Made by a program: the position numbers and the translations under genes | The notes under the pieces: generated by a model | Database searches by the model: none | The model's input: the letters and a program-made list of their open reading frames with translations, nothing else | What the model was told of the DNA's origin: nothing | Part shown: positions 50,930 through 63,187 of the stretch, piece after piece | Position numbering within the stretch: position 1 is the first letter of the stretch | Layout of the letters: every line of letters starts with the position of its first letter | NCBI GenBank assembly: GCA_033439265.1 | Contig: JAVTVX010000002.1 | Span: 3,110,001-3,174,000, forward strand | DNA: 64,000 bases | Reading direction: 5' to 3' | DNA from: Dillenia suffruticosa | Taxonomy: Eukaryota; Streptophyta; Magnoliopsida; Dilleniales; Dilleniaceae

Positions 50930-51525
50930 AAAAATTCAAAAAATTAAGAAGCACCCATCATCGCTGTAGTCCCAAATTTGAAAACAAAAGGACTCGCAAA
51001 GGTGGAAGAGGAGACTGTTCGTTACGTTGACGAATCAAAACTTCCGGAAAACCTGAATTCTTAAGCCCTGAGAACGATGGGTACAGGCAACTTATTCGGT
51101 CCAGTTTAGCTCGCGGGCTCTTGGTCTTGAATTCTTGTTTACGGGTTGGCTGTCCAGCCCAGACCGGGCCCAACCATCTGTTTGTCGTTGACGAGTAAGC
51201 GTAGTAAATCCCTCTCGATTGAAATTTCAAACATTGAAGAAACACCTATCATCGCTGTAGTCCCAAATTTTAAAACAAAAGGAGTCGCAAAGGTAGAAGA
51301 GAAGACTGTTTGTTCTATTGATGAATCAAAGCTTCTGGAAAACCTGAATTCTTAAGCCTTGAGAACGATGAGTACGGTTAACTTATTCGGTCCGGTTTAG
51401 CTGGTGGGCTCTTAGACTTGAATTGTTGTTAACGGGTTTGCTGTCCAGCCCAGACCGGACCCCACCATTAGTTTATGACGACTAAGCAAGCATGGTAAAT
51501 CCCTTTCAATTGAGAATTTGAGACA
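50930..51525 (+). repeat. Tandem duplication, offset 291 bases, upstream of the NDUFAF2-like gene
   Basis: A segment containing atcatcgctgtagtcccaaa, gaaaacctgaattcttaag, ttattcggtcc and ctgtccagcccagaccgg occurs at about 50945-51215 and again at about 51236-51500. A third start (gtaaatccctttcaattgag) is cut off near 51525. It lies directly upstream of the minus-strand gene's start codon, so it doubles the promoter and leader region. Each copy carries a similar plus-strand open frame of about 38 codons ending in ENLNS-stop, but the changes between copies are mostly replacements, so this is probably not a gene under constraint. Confidence 0.85.
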
Positions 51526-51824
51526 AGATGCTCGTGCACTAGAGATGCCAAGTAGGATGATGGAGACTACCAAAAAAAAAAAAAAAAAAGTAGATGATGG
51601 ACAAGTGTCCTTTCAACCAAACATCGCTTGTACCCCTAACGATGGTCTTTCAAGTCTCCTTCTACATAGGAGAACACAGGGACAACGAAAGCCAACCTTC
51701 TACGACGTTATTGGTTCGATGTAAAATTAAGTATTTTTAAATATAATTAAGATTTAACTCTTATTAAAAAATTAAATATTTTTAAATATAATCGGGATTT
51801 AATTCTTACCAAAAATATCATATG

Positions 51825-51877
<53 letters not shown>

Positions 51878-52141
51878 TTTTTTATCGAGAGATACACTCT
51901 CCGAAGAAGAATTATTACAACGATCGGTGCTGATAAGTGGGGACGTACAAAATGTGATACCAAAAAAAAAAGCCAACGGTCTCTCAGTCGTCTCTTCCTC
52001 TTCAATGACAAGAAATCCCAAAAACCACTCCTACATTTCCAGAAACCCTGAATCCAAGAAACCCACAAACTTTAAATTCTCTCCACTCTACATCAAAAAT
52101 CATAAACCCTCCGTTTTTGTGTTCACTTCAAAACCCTAGAA
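51526..52141 (+). promoter_or_regulatory. Upstream region of the ATP synthase gamma gene
   Basis: Contains an AT-rich 60-base near-duplication (around aaatatttttaaatataat, at about 51730-51800) and a (TA)n tract at 51829-51873. A sequence of low AT content with ccctag-type ends follows up to the ATG at 52142. The TA tract about 270 bases upstream could serve as a TATA region, but the transcription start cannot be fixed. Confidence 0.3.
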
Positions 52142-53263
52142 ATGACATCCTTTAATTCAACGATCTGGGTCTCTTCAAATCCCTCAAATTTCAACATCCA
52201 TTTGCTTTCTTCCCAATTTCAAGAAAATCCATTTCACCGATTTCAACAAAACCCTCGAATCAATCGTGCTCTAATTTGTTATACCCCAATTCGGAGTGGT
52301 CTTCGTGAGCTAAGACAGCGAATCGAGTCAGTGAAGAACATCCAGAAAATCACTGAAGCTATGAAGCTCGTTTCTGCCGCAAAAGTCCGAAGAGCTCAAG
52401 AAGCGGTAATCAACGGAAGGCCCTTTGCAGAAGCCCTAGTTGATGTTCTGTTCAACATCAATCAACAGCTTCAAACTGAGGACATTGATGTTCCATTGAC
52501 AAATGTGAGAACAGTTAACAAAGTTGCCATTGTTGTTATAAGTGGTGACAGAGGTCTATGCGGTGGATTTAACAACGCAGTCATCAAAAAAGCTGAAACC
52601 CGGATGGCAGAATTGAAGAATCTTGGTCTAGATTATGTCGTAATCAGTGTAGGAAAGAAAAGTAATTGTTATTTTCTTAGAAGGTCTCATGTTCGTGTTG
52701 ATAGATTTGTTGGAGGAAACTTTCCAACTGCTAAGGAAGCTCAGGTTATTGCAGATGATATTTTCTCAATGTTTGTGACTGAAGAGGTTGATAAGATTGA
52801 ACTTGTGTATACTAAGTTTGTGTCACTGGTTAAGTCTGAGCCTGTGATTCATACGTTGCTTCCTTTGTCTTCAAAGGGAGAGGTTTGTGATGCTAATGGG
52901 AATTGTGTTGATGCTATAGAAGATGAGCTTTTTAGGCTGACTACGAAGGGAGGGAAGTTGAGTGTGGAAAGAGAAATTGTGAGAAGAGTTAGAGAAGAGT
53001 TTTCACCATTAATGGAGTTTGAGCAAGACCCAGTTCAGATTCTTGATGCTTTGTTGCCTTTGTATTTGAACAGTCAGATTTTGAGGGCATTGCAGGAGTC
53101 ACTTGCTAGTGAGCTTGCTGCAAGAATGAATGCTATGAGCAATGCCACTGATAATGCAGTGGAGTTGGGAAAGTCTCTTTCTATTGTTTATAATCGTGAG
53201 CGGCAAGCAAAGATTACCGGGGAGATTTTGGAGATTGTTGCTGGAGCTGAGGCAGTCGCATAG
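52142..53263 (+). CDS. ATP synthase gamma chain, chloroplastic (ATPC2-like)
   Basis: Central rotor shaft of the chloroplast CF1Fo ATP synthase, made in the cytosol and imported into the stroma. Intronless, 373 residues. Residues 1 to about 50 are a Ser/Asn-rich, acid-poor transit peptide. The mature part opens SGLRELRQRIESVKNIQKIT (N-terminal helix of the rotor) and ends in the C-terminal helix (LNSQILRALQESLASELAARM, ERQAKITGEILEIVAGAEA). The chloroplast-specific regulatory insert is present with Cys249 and Cys255 (CDANGNC) followed by VDAIEDE, the redox switch reduced by thioredoxin in light. SGDRGLCGGFN is the family signature. The C-terminal words (MNAMSNATDNAVEL) look nearer to Arabidopsis ATPC2 than to the main ATPC1. 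The absence of introns and the full length argue for a working gene. Confidence 0.96.
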   Translation: MTSFNSTIWVSSNPSNFNIHLLSSQFQENPFHRFQQNPRINRALICYTPIRSGLRELRQRIESVKNIQKITEAMKLVSAAKVRRAQEAVINGRPFAEALVDVLFNINQQLQTEDIDVPLTNVRTVNKVAIVVISGDRGLCGGFNNAVIKKAETRMAELKNLGLDYVVISVGKKSNCYFLRRSHVRVDRFVGGNFPTAKEAQVIADDIFSMFVTEEVDKIELVYTKFVSLVKSEPVIHTLLPLSSKGEVCDANGNCVDAIEDELFRLTTKGGKLSVEREIVRRVREEFSPLMEFEQDPVQILDALLPLYLNSQILRALQESLASELAARMNAMSNATDNAVELGKSLSIVYNRERQAKITGEILEIVAGAEAVA

Positions 53264-56200
53264 TTTGATCGGTTATGGCCAAGAAGATGTTTGGTTCATG
53301 TTATGAACATGAGGTAGCATTCCATTTTTGGAGAGCAATCATTTTGATGTAGAGGTTATTCATTGAAATGCTTGCGCTTACAGCATATAGTGAGCCAAAA
53401 TTTCTTATTGAATTCAATCATGATCACTGGATTTAAATCATACCTAGCTTCCAGGCTAGTTGATATTTGTCTCAAGATCTTTCTCGCTAATTAGGTTTTG
53501 GTAAATTAAAGATTGCTACGTTTCTTATCAACGTGTGCATTTTCTCAACTTCTTTGAGATTGCTTACAAACTATTTATATTTGAAGCTGTTTCTTAAAGA
53601 AATGGACCAAATTATAAAACTTTTGGTGCCCTAGATGAGCAATTTTATATATATAGGGATTTGAACGTGAGATCTTTAGATAGGGGAAGAGGTTGTGAGC
53701 TAGATAAGCAATAATGAGCAAAGATGATGATTTTTAACACATGGAGCATTCAGTGGGCTTAATCTGGTGTTTGGGCCAAATCTAGTTAAGCCCAAAGAAA
53801 AGATCATAACGCCCCTCAATAGTTCGACCGATTCAAACCTAAAGCTTACTTTTGAGTCTTGATCTCCAAGATTAATAAATAGTCAGTTAAGTTAGGCCGA
53901 TCTATTCACATATGAGGTATGGATAGGCTAAGTTTTTAATATCAAACCCAATGGGTCTTATCAAGCTGTGGCCCCATTAAGCCCATAAATTGGAAATAGA
54001 TTGAACGGCCCGTAAGTCCATGCTCAAGTTCAGATGGAATACTAGAGTTTCTTTTTTTTATTTTTATGGAAAGGCTTGAATTCAAAATATTTACAAAGGA
54101 GAGGGAGACAATATCAATTGAATTATAATTTATTGACAAATACTAAAATTTCATGAAACAACTCTAATTTTTTTTAAAAAAATCATCGATATTTGGTTTT
54201 CACGTCAGTTCCAACTAAATCTGGATCGAGCCACATTAGTTTCTTAAAAAATAAAACTCTTCTAATATCTGTTTTCTTCATTTACAGGGGGTCGAATCCA
54301 ATACCTTGTTTAGGAGTACCAATCTTCACCTACTAAACCAACTAAGTATCGATAAAACAATCCTAATTGTAATTTTCTTTTTGAAAAATTTATATGTTTA
54401 TCATAAAATTTTAAATTTTGGTTGTAACAGATTTATACCTTTACTGGGAAATAATAAATAACATAGAATGATAGCTCTAAAATTCATAGATAATATATGC
54501 TCAAATATTCATCGTAAAAGTCATAAATCATAGATCATAAATTATTATATTTTATATTACTCAAATATATTAATATAAATTTTATTTAAAAAATATCAAT
54601 CTTTTCTCGATAAATACACAACTCAAACTCAAGATAAAACGAAACATATATCTTTGACTTGTCGATATAAATTGAAATTGGCTGCCACCAAAAACCTGTC
54701 CCTGTCTTATGGTTATAGGGCAGCCCCCCCAACCCCACGGCCCCCTGAAATCTCAATACATTTTGTCTACATGGAGATGGGAGATTAAAGGTCAAAGTAA
54801 AGATTCGTTTGGCATTCAAGTACCTAATTTCTTAACATTTCTGTTTCACAGAGAACGTCTTCTAAAATAACACTCAGATTAAAAATATTTTCTACTTTTA
54901 TTATTTTTCTAGGCACATGAGGAGACGTTGATGGGATGGGGGAGAGATGAGGATGTCGGCGTTGCCGTCGTGAAATCTAAAGGACCGTTGCTTGTAGAAA
55001 TTGTTAAACGTGCTTGACCTGTAACCTGATTATTGTGTTTTCCATACCCATCCTTATTTTCCAAACTTTCTGCGCTAATTATATACACCGATATTTAGAT
55101 TTATATTTTAATTAATTAATTTTAAAATTTATAATAATTTATTTAAAAGATTAATCATCTAACGTAATTTATTTTATATCCGATTCGTAAATCAATTCAT
55201 AACCTTAATTAAAAAATTTAACATCACATCGTATTAATCGATCCGACGTGGGTCTCTGTGCTAATAATTTTTTTTTTTTTGGTGGAAAGACGGGGGGCCG
55301 AGGACCCAACAACAGAAGACTACACGGCCGGAGGCCCTACAAAATTCCTAAAAGTTCCGATACCAAACATGTCTTTGTGCAGCGGGGTGGAGAGCGCCGG
55401 AGGAGGGAGGTCAAGAATTGAAACTCCTGGGGCAGCATGGAGGCCCATCTTGGCAAGAAGGTCACAGCAGAGGTTCATTTCTCTGTAAACATGCGTGACA
55501 CTGGCCACCCTTAAATCTTGTAATAAGGATTTGCAGTCGAGACAAATAGGCTGCAGGGGGTGATCGGCAATGTCGTCAACTTCTTCCAATAGGTGGACAA
55601 GAAGGGAGCTGTCTACTTCTACTTCCAACAGGTGGACAACAAATAGTCTCTGTGCTAATAATCAGTCACGCTTTGTAGAGACTATTTTCCTTTTGTTGGA
55701 AAACCCGATAATACTAATACCTTTACCTTAATATTCTAATTCTCAAAATATTTCATGAAATTAGGGAAAACCCAACTCCAGAATATTTAAATTTTCCCAT
55801 ATTTAGGCCAACTCTAGTTACATAAATGAAATTAAAAGATCGTAAAGTCCCAAAAACAGTAGAATTTTAATCTTTCTTTCACTATTCCTTCTTTCCATTT
55901 TCATATCCTTTCACTATTACTATGAATACCATGTCAACCTAATCTCATCATTTCAATACCTTTCTTGAGATAGAATAACTCTTTTTAATCACGTTAATCC
56001 CATTTCATATTGAATCAACAAGTTGTCAACAAGAAGGAAAAAAAAGTCTTAATCTTCAGAAATAAAAAATTAATTAACAGTACAATTTTCATAACCCATT
56101 CAAGCACGACTCAGGGGGAAGAAAGAAGTTTGAAGACTAACTCGTTGAATGATCAAGCAATGACATGATGCTGGGATACATGTAATTATTGACAATTGTT

Positions 56201-56292
56201 TTTATATTTTTACAATTTTATTTTTTATTACACTCCAAGTCAAATCTGAATTGATTGCTCCAATGCAGAATTGAAATTTCGAGTCTTTGTTT

Positions 56293-56326
<34 letters not shown>

Positions 56327-57566
56327 CTATTTAGCATAACCCATAATAACAATTGCCAAAAAAAAATAATAAGACATGCAAAATAATAATAATAATAAAT
56401 ATATTTTAATGTGTTGCCATAGCTAAAAAATTCATGTGAGTGTGTACTGGTTAGGCATGTTTTACTTATTATTATATATTTTCATTTTATTTTGTGTTTA
56501 CAAAGTATTTCTTGAAACTTAATTATTTTCAGAATTTTTAATAGTGCTTTTTCTTTTTCGATCACCGTAATTCTTGACCGGTGCTCGAGAGAATTTATAA
56601 ACAAAAAAGAACTCTTTCAAAAAAAAAAAAAACACAAAAAAGAACAAAATATAAAATACAAAGTTTCTGATCTTTTTTTTTTTTGTACAAAGAGATATAA
56701 TTAAATAGAATCGAACTGGTGAAAAGAAGATGAAAGTGATGGGACTCTATCGCCTGAGTTGTTCATGAGAGACAAAAAGTTTCTAATCATACGGTATGAA
56801 AGACATATATAAAATTACCCTAACTTAATATATTTTAAAATCTAAATATTATTCAGTTGATTTTATATCAAAAGAAAGATCCATTTTCTTTTAGTAAGAT
56901 CCCCCCATCACACTATACACATTTTCTTTTACTGAGATCTCCAAGTTCAAGCACGTTTAAATGATCTCACTTATGATAGTAGGCCTTAGTCAATCACCGT
57001 CCAAAACTATGTTGAGAGAATTTTATTTAAATTAAATATGATAATACTCGAATCGAATTAATCAAAATATAATTTTAAATACTGATAAGTTATATCAATA
57101 TACAAAGAATATATTGTTATTTATTTTGATCAACCATGATGTAGCTAGACTGACATATTGGTGATTTCATAGACCAATTCGATAAATAAAAGAAACTAAA
57201 AGTAAAATTGCACAAAAGAGGAGTAATATGATTTAAGATTAGATCACTTTTGCAGGTAGTAATATTTTGTAAAAATATAAAAATAAAAATATGTGAAATG
57301 TATAAAAATAAAAAATATAAGGATTTTTATAAAAAAATAATTATTTTATAAAAATAGAATAACCTATTTTTATAATAAGAATTTAAAATAATCAAATATA
57401 TAATCATTAATTATAATACAAATAAAATAAAAAGTAAAAGTTATAAATAAATAAATAAATTCATTAAATGTGAAAAATATAGAAATATAAAAAATATAAA
57501 AATTTTATATAAATATTAATTAATTTAACATTGAACTGTTTCAAAAATTGAAAATATTTTAAAAAT

Positions 57567-57600
<34 letters not shown>

Positions 57601-59346
57601 TATTGAGATGTGTAGGAATTTTCTCATTCATCTGAATAATTTCCTCATTTTCCTCATTGCTGGATGAAATTTTGGGGACTATTTAAACCGGACATTCCCA
57701 TCGTTGCGTGGCAGTACTCCAGATTTTTATTCCATATATATTGCTGCACATTTATATCATTCCTTTCAAGACCTTTACCACAGCCACAAAAACAATGGGT
57801 TTCTGTCGGTGTGGGTCGCATTGTGGTGGGACCATGGCCGCGCGCCTGACACAGCCAGGAGTCGTACAGTTTGAGATGCATGCATGATGAAGCGACTCGG
57901 GCTGAGGGTGACCCTACGCTACAAGAGAAACTTTGAGAGAGATGATGAATCTTTGTCCTTTGTCAAGCTCAATTTCTTTTCTTCGGACTTTGAGATACCT
58001 TACCCCTCTTAGAGATTCCATCTCTTATCTCCATCATCTTTTCTGATTGCACTGATCGATTTGGGTCGTCTCTCAAAAGGACAGATTCAAAGTGCAAAAT
58101 TATTTTTAGATGTATGCTCTTCTCACCAATAAATCTGATTCGATTCAGAGAATTGTCATTTTCCCTTTTTTTTTTTTTTTTCAAATACGGCCGATGATAA
58201 ATACTTGGATTGTTCCCTAATAATATTTAAAATAATTAATTATGAAATAAGCTATCACCAAATCTATGGAAGCAAATCTCTCTTCTTCTTCCTACTTCAA
58301 TTGAATTTAATATACTAGAGTTTTTTAGTGTGTGTTATATTTTAAATGATTTTACTTGTGTACTTTTTCTTTAAATATTTGAACTACATACTAAGTTTAG
58401 TTTGTAGAAATTGTTTGATCTGGTATTAAAAATTCTTGATTTAAATTTTATGTTACCAGAATAGGAGGATTCTATTATCTGCCTTAATCACCTTTGCATC
58501 AGATGCATATAAGAGAGAAAAAAAGAACCGTTGCAATGCATTTATATGTTTTATTAGACTTGATTTCTTGCAAGGACGTTTATTTGGTCTAATGATCAGA
58601 CAATAATATATTTTAAGTGATATTTTGGATTTGAATTATGTGAATAAAAAAAACATATTTTAAAAGTTTACCTGATCATGAAATATCGATAATTTATTTA
58701 AATAAAAAATTTGATTCGCTGTACTTTTTACCTCCCGTAGATCTCCCTCTTTAAAAGTCTTTTGTTTTATTGAATGTATCAATTGCCAAATTCATTGTAT
58801 GACGGCCATAGACAGACGAGAGGTGCACATTTTTCTCCATGTGAGTCACATTTGAGGGTCCGGCATCTTTCAAGTTCAAATATTCTTCTACACATTCAAC
58901 AAGAAAAAACACATTTGTCTTCTTCCTAGAATCAATCTTTACCTCCTCCCAAGGCCCAATCCCAAACCAAACACAGTGAGTGGTAGGTTCATGTCATAAT
59001 TTGTAATGGGGACCAAATAATTAAGTAATTGTCATCAGCAATATAACACAATAATTGCTTGTTGGGTTGCTTAGGACTTGACAAATTCATGTGAGCACTT
59101 TCCCTGTAGCTTCCATTATCGTTAAGTAAGTCATTTGTTGGACTTGATAGGTTATTTGTGGACATAAAAAATTTCATCAATGCACTAGAAAAAGCAAAGA
59201 CATCCGCTGAAAGTGTGTTTAGTACAATCTAATGTGATAGCATATCTTGCTATGATTTCATTTCCTTTCTTCCCTATTAAAAAGTTAAAAAAATAGTTTT
59301 ACAACCCAAAACAATTACCAAGTAGTAGGATTCAGCCCCTTCAGCC

Positions 59347-59379
<33 letters not shown>

Positions 59380-62040
59380 TGATGAACTAAATGAATTACG
59401 CATTAAAATACGCATTAAGAATTGATTAAGTTAAGTCATACCGATGCAAACTGAGACATAATATTTAATCTAATTATTTTTTGTTTATCTAGTATTCTTG
59501 CAACTAAAAATGAAGTTCTATTTAACTCAATAGTATTAGATTAATGCTATTTGGACTAATAGAACTTTTTTTATATATAAAAGAGATTCGAATTTGAAAG
59601 TTTAAAATAAAATTAGTCTAAGAGATGGAGATAGTGACAGTTGATTCTTGTTGGGATTAATAGAATTAATATCAAAGTTATTAGATATTTTTATAATTAA
59701 AAAATATCATATATTTACTTTCAAATTCAGATAACATAAAATCTTTGCGATTTAATTAATGAAACCGTGGTTTCTCTCCCCTTCTTTAAGCTCCACCAAA
59801 GGATTGAAGATTCAGACTTCAAAGAATCTACAATGTAAAAACAAAAGTTGGTTTCAAATTTTAGAAAAAAAAAAGTCTCAATGGGACAGTTTTGTAGTCA
59901 CAATTCCTCCCCTAATCCCCTGACATTCAAATGTCGTGTAAAAAAAATGAAAAAAGAAAGAATGATAAAAACGAAAAGTTGGGGGGATGAAAAGCAAAAG
60001 GAAGAAGTAACAAAGTTAAAAATCAAATCAATCCAAAATTTTATTAGTTGCCTGTTTGTGAATATATTTGTCAAAAGCATCTTCCCTAAGTTTCCTTAGT
60101 ATTGTTCTAACCATCTCGCATGTATTTTAATTAATCAATTTAAAAAATATAAATTATAATTACTAAAATAAGATAAATGAGACAAACAGAGATAAATTAA
60201 TTTAAATTTGAGCTTTCCTAAATAACACATTACTACAAGAAATGCTTAGTTAGTCAACATTTTTAAAAAGATTTATAATAATGAAATTATGAGAAAATAA
60301 ATAATTAATTACTCAAATCGAGTACCATATACAGAAGGGAATCTAAAGAGTTGCACCACAATATTTCCGAGGCATAAATTCATAAGCTCACAGTGATTGT
60401 GATGTAACGTCCGAGTCTGGTTTGGTATCATTTTCATTTCCAGAAAATGACAAAGAATGCAACGTTGTTTTATTTCATCTCTCTCTTCCCCACCACTAAT
60501 ATCCAAAATAATATTTTAATTAATTCAAATTTGAATACGAATTCGAATAACTATAAAGATCTTATTTAAGAGATGACTCTGTAACAGAGAAATAAAAGAG
60601 AATTTTCAATACAATTCAAATTCATATCTATTACATGTGTTAAGATTATTATTTATACTAATCTAATTAACTAATTTTACTAAATTTTGCTAACCAATCT
60701 ATTAATTACTATCAATCAATCTTTTAACAACTACCCTAATAATTACAATTAACTATTAATTATTCTTATTAACTATAATTAACTATTTATAATCCTATGG
60801 TGTTACATTTATCCTAAAACTTGGTCCGTCCCTCCGGTGCGGCTTTTCTCCCATCCCTCAATTTCTCTTTTAACTCCTCTCATTTCTCGATACACTTGTA
60901 AATAGATTGGTATCCATCCACGAACCATCGACACCTACCCGCGCAGTGAGCACACAACGAACTATTCTTTCTTCATTTATTAAAAAATCCATGAACTATC
61001 CACGCAATTACTCCATTGGTATGCTCTCTCTCTCTCTCTCTCTCTTTCATTCGTATTACACTTTAATATCATAGACTTGCTTTATTTTATCATGAAGAAA
61101 TTCTTATCATAAAAGTGTAACGATGACAACTATCATGTCAACATGATTTCATCAGCTCTTTACAAGAAAATAATTTAATAATCATAATTTTCTCCTTCAA
61201 TCTCATAATTTAGAATTCAAATCTCGTATAATTAAAAAAAAAAAGAGAGAAAACATGATTTCATCATCTTATATTCAATACGAGGCATTTGAGCATGTAA
61301 AAATTTAATTAACGTTTTTCCCGTGAAAAAAAGTATTTCTATCGCACTTTGCTCGTTTCAATTAATAATAATTTTTTTTTAAATAATACTTGTTTGGTTG
61401 TTTTGGTTGCTAGAGAATTTACGATATCAGTAGCATTCTTCTCTGGAGAATGGACAAACGAGGTCCAAATTTTAGTGATCATTTACAAGGGGATAAATAA
61501 TAACTTAATAAAATATTATAATAGATGATATTCGTATCGAAATAATAGATATTATTTTCAAAAAATCATGCCTTTCAAAATATAATAATGTTTTAAAGAT
61601 TTATTTATTTTTTTCAATACTGGGATATAGGGAATGTAAAAGCACTTCATAATAGTCATGTGTGCACGTTTTTCATTGGCTTAAATCAAAATTTTGTTTT
61701 TTTTTTTTTATGCAAGGATAAATGCAGTTACATTTGTGATTTATTTGAGGTAATCTTAATTTTAAAATTAAAAATATAAATAATTTGTATTTTAAGATTA
61801 TCTTTTAAATCGAAAGAATGTCATCAACTATGTTAACATCATGTTAGTAGATTTATGCCAAATTAGTGACATTTTCTATGCATTCAACATGGAGATAAGT
61901 ACGTCAGTGTCGTGACATTATTGACCCTCCGCTGCTGCTTTCTATATTTCCTTGCCAAAACTCAAGCTTTTCTCAAAGGCAACCAAAATATAAATTGGTC
62001 ATACACACTCGCACCTCTCATCATATAGTGAAGGAGACAA
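53264..62040. other. Gene-poor intergenic region
   Basis: Nearly 9 kb of AT-rich DNA. The only coding match is the short LINE remnant at 55269-55645. Simple repeats include a T run at about 56290-56325, TA tracts at about 57571-57597 and 59356-59380, and a CT tract at about 61025-61046. All open frames here are short and low in complexity. The slightly less AT-rich block at 57640-58100 has no recognisable gene. Confidence 0.6.
55269..55645 (-). mobile_element. 5'-truncated LINE with RNase H domain and target-site duplication
   Basis: On the minus strand the sequence encodes the C-terminal RNase H-like (RVT_3) domain of a plant LINE: EVEVDSSLLVHLL, DCKSLLQDLRVASVTHVYRE and NLCCDLLAKMG, then a stop and a poly-A tail (the T run at 55269-55280 on plus). 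The element is flanked by an exact 17-base direct repeat, gtctctgtgctaataat, at 55252-55268 and 55646-55662. The intact repeat and open frame of about 100 codons suggest a fairly young, heavily truncated insertion. Confidence 0.92.
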
Positions 62041-62081
62041 AGTTCTGGCCTGACCAACACTTTTGCCGCCTGGTTTATCTT

Positions 62082-62310
62082 CCTCTCTCTCTCTCTCTCT
62101 CTCTCTCAGGCCTCTCTTTGAGTTCTCCAGAAGAAACAAACAAGGCAAGATTTTACAGGTGAAGGTCTAGATCTTTTAGCATATCTACTCAAACATATAG
62201 CATTAGCTTCAAAAGGAGCTCACCATTTTCCGGCAATAATTCAGTTTTTGGTGTTTAGCTAACAGGTTCTTTGCCTTCCCTTGCAGATAATGTTTAGGAG
62301 TTGTTGCCAA
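62082..62310 (+). promoter_or_regulatory. 5' leader of the S40-like gene with CT tract and inferred introns
   Basis: A (CT)n tract at 62082-62108 is followed by a possible splice donor acag/gtgaag at 62157/62158, an acceptor cccttgcag at about 62286, a 24-base mini-exon with an ATG, a donor caaag/gtttga at about 62310, and an acceptor attcag at about 62577 just before the main ATG. CT tracts near transcription starts are common in plant promoters. The exon model rests only on splice-site words. Confidence 0.4.
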
Positions 62311-62587
62311 AGGTTTGATTTTTAAAGCAAATTTCCATTCCCCAAAAAATGTATTTTATTAAATTATAGTCCTTTTCCTATTTGTTTTGCAATTTTTAAA
62401 TAATAATGCAAATTTATTATTTTATATATTCAAAAATTAGTCTTTCCCAACTTGTTTTTCAATTTTGAGAATTGGGCTTTGGTTTTCTTAGAATACCCAC
62501 CAAATTAATCCTTGAAAAACAATTTTTCCAACTTGATTTTGGAAAATAGAAGCTTAGATTTTTTGTGGGTATTCAGGGATATCATCA

Positions 62588-63187
62588 ATGGTGGACAGAT
62601 ATGGTCTGCTTAGCAGAGGAAATCAATGGAGGCCACTAAGAAATGAAGAATTTCAAGAGCAAGAAGTTTGGGATATTTTTGCAGAAAGAGCACAGTATGG
62701 TTCCAAAGATCTTTCTTCTTTTTCTTCATCTTCCGCATCGTCTTCTTTGCCAAGACCAATTCCTGGTGCTTCAAGAATGATTCCTAGATCAACAAGTAAA
62801 AATAATAATGGTGATATCACATCTCAAGAGCCAAGAGGGATTCAACAATCTGCTCCGGTCAACATTCCTGATTGGTCAAAAATTTACAGAAGAAGAAAGA
62901 GAGGGACAAAAAGATTTTCATGGCTTGATGATGATGACGACGACGACAAAGACGATGCTGGTGGTGTTATGCATAATGATGGTGATGATACGGATGATGA
63001 GGAGGAGGATGAAGATGATGATGATTTTGGTACGAAGTTGCCACCTCATGAAGTTATTGCTAGGAGATTGGCAAGGAATCAAATTTCTTCTTTCTCAGTT
63101 TTTGAAGGTGTTGGGAGGACACTGAAAGGAAGAGACCTCAGCAGAGTGAGAAATGCCATTTTAACCAAAACTGGTTTTCTTGAATAA
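62588..63187 (+). CDS. S40-family (DUF584) senescence regulator
   Basis: Plant S40 proteins are small, mostly nuclear proteins linked to leaf senescence and stress responses; the biochemical role is unknown. 199 residues in one exon. The N-terminal block has [17 protein letters not shown] and EVWDIFAE (residues 1-35). A Ser-rich linker follows (about 41-60), then the central motif [14 protein letters not shown] (about 89-102), a Lys/Arg-rich patch that could be a nuclear signal, a long acidic Asp/Glu run (about 113-145), and the hallmark C-terminus [20 protein letters not shown] with [24 protein letters not shown] ending and TGFLE. Everything typical of the family is present. The ATG at 62588 is right because it begins the conserved N-terminal motif. 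Confidence 0.95.
   Translation: MVDRYGLLSRGNQWRPLRNEEFQEQEVWDIFAERAQYGSKDLSSFSSSSASSSLPRPIPGASRMIPRSTSKNNNGDITSQEPRGIQQSAPVNIPDWSKIYRRRKRGTKRFSWLDDDDDDDKDDAGGVMHNDGDDTDDEEEDEDDDDFGTKLPPHEVIARRLARNQISSFSVFEGVGRTLKGRDLSRVRNAILTKTGFLE

Noticed and set aside
54280..54360. Stretch with ggtcgaatcc resembling a tRNA T-arm
   Set aside because: No matching acceptor stem, D-arm or anticodon arm could be drawn around it.
62808..63125. Second frame of 105 codons in the S40-like gene
   Set aside because: Shadow produced by the GAT-rich acidic run; the S40 frame has the family motifs.
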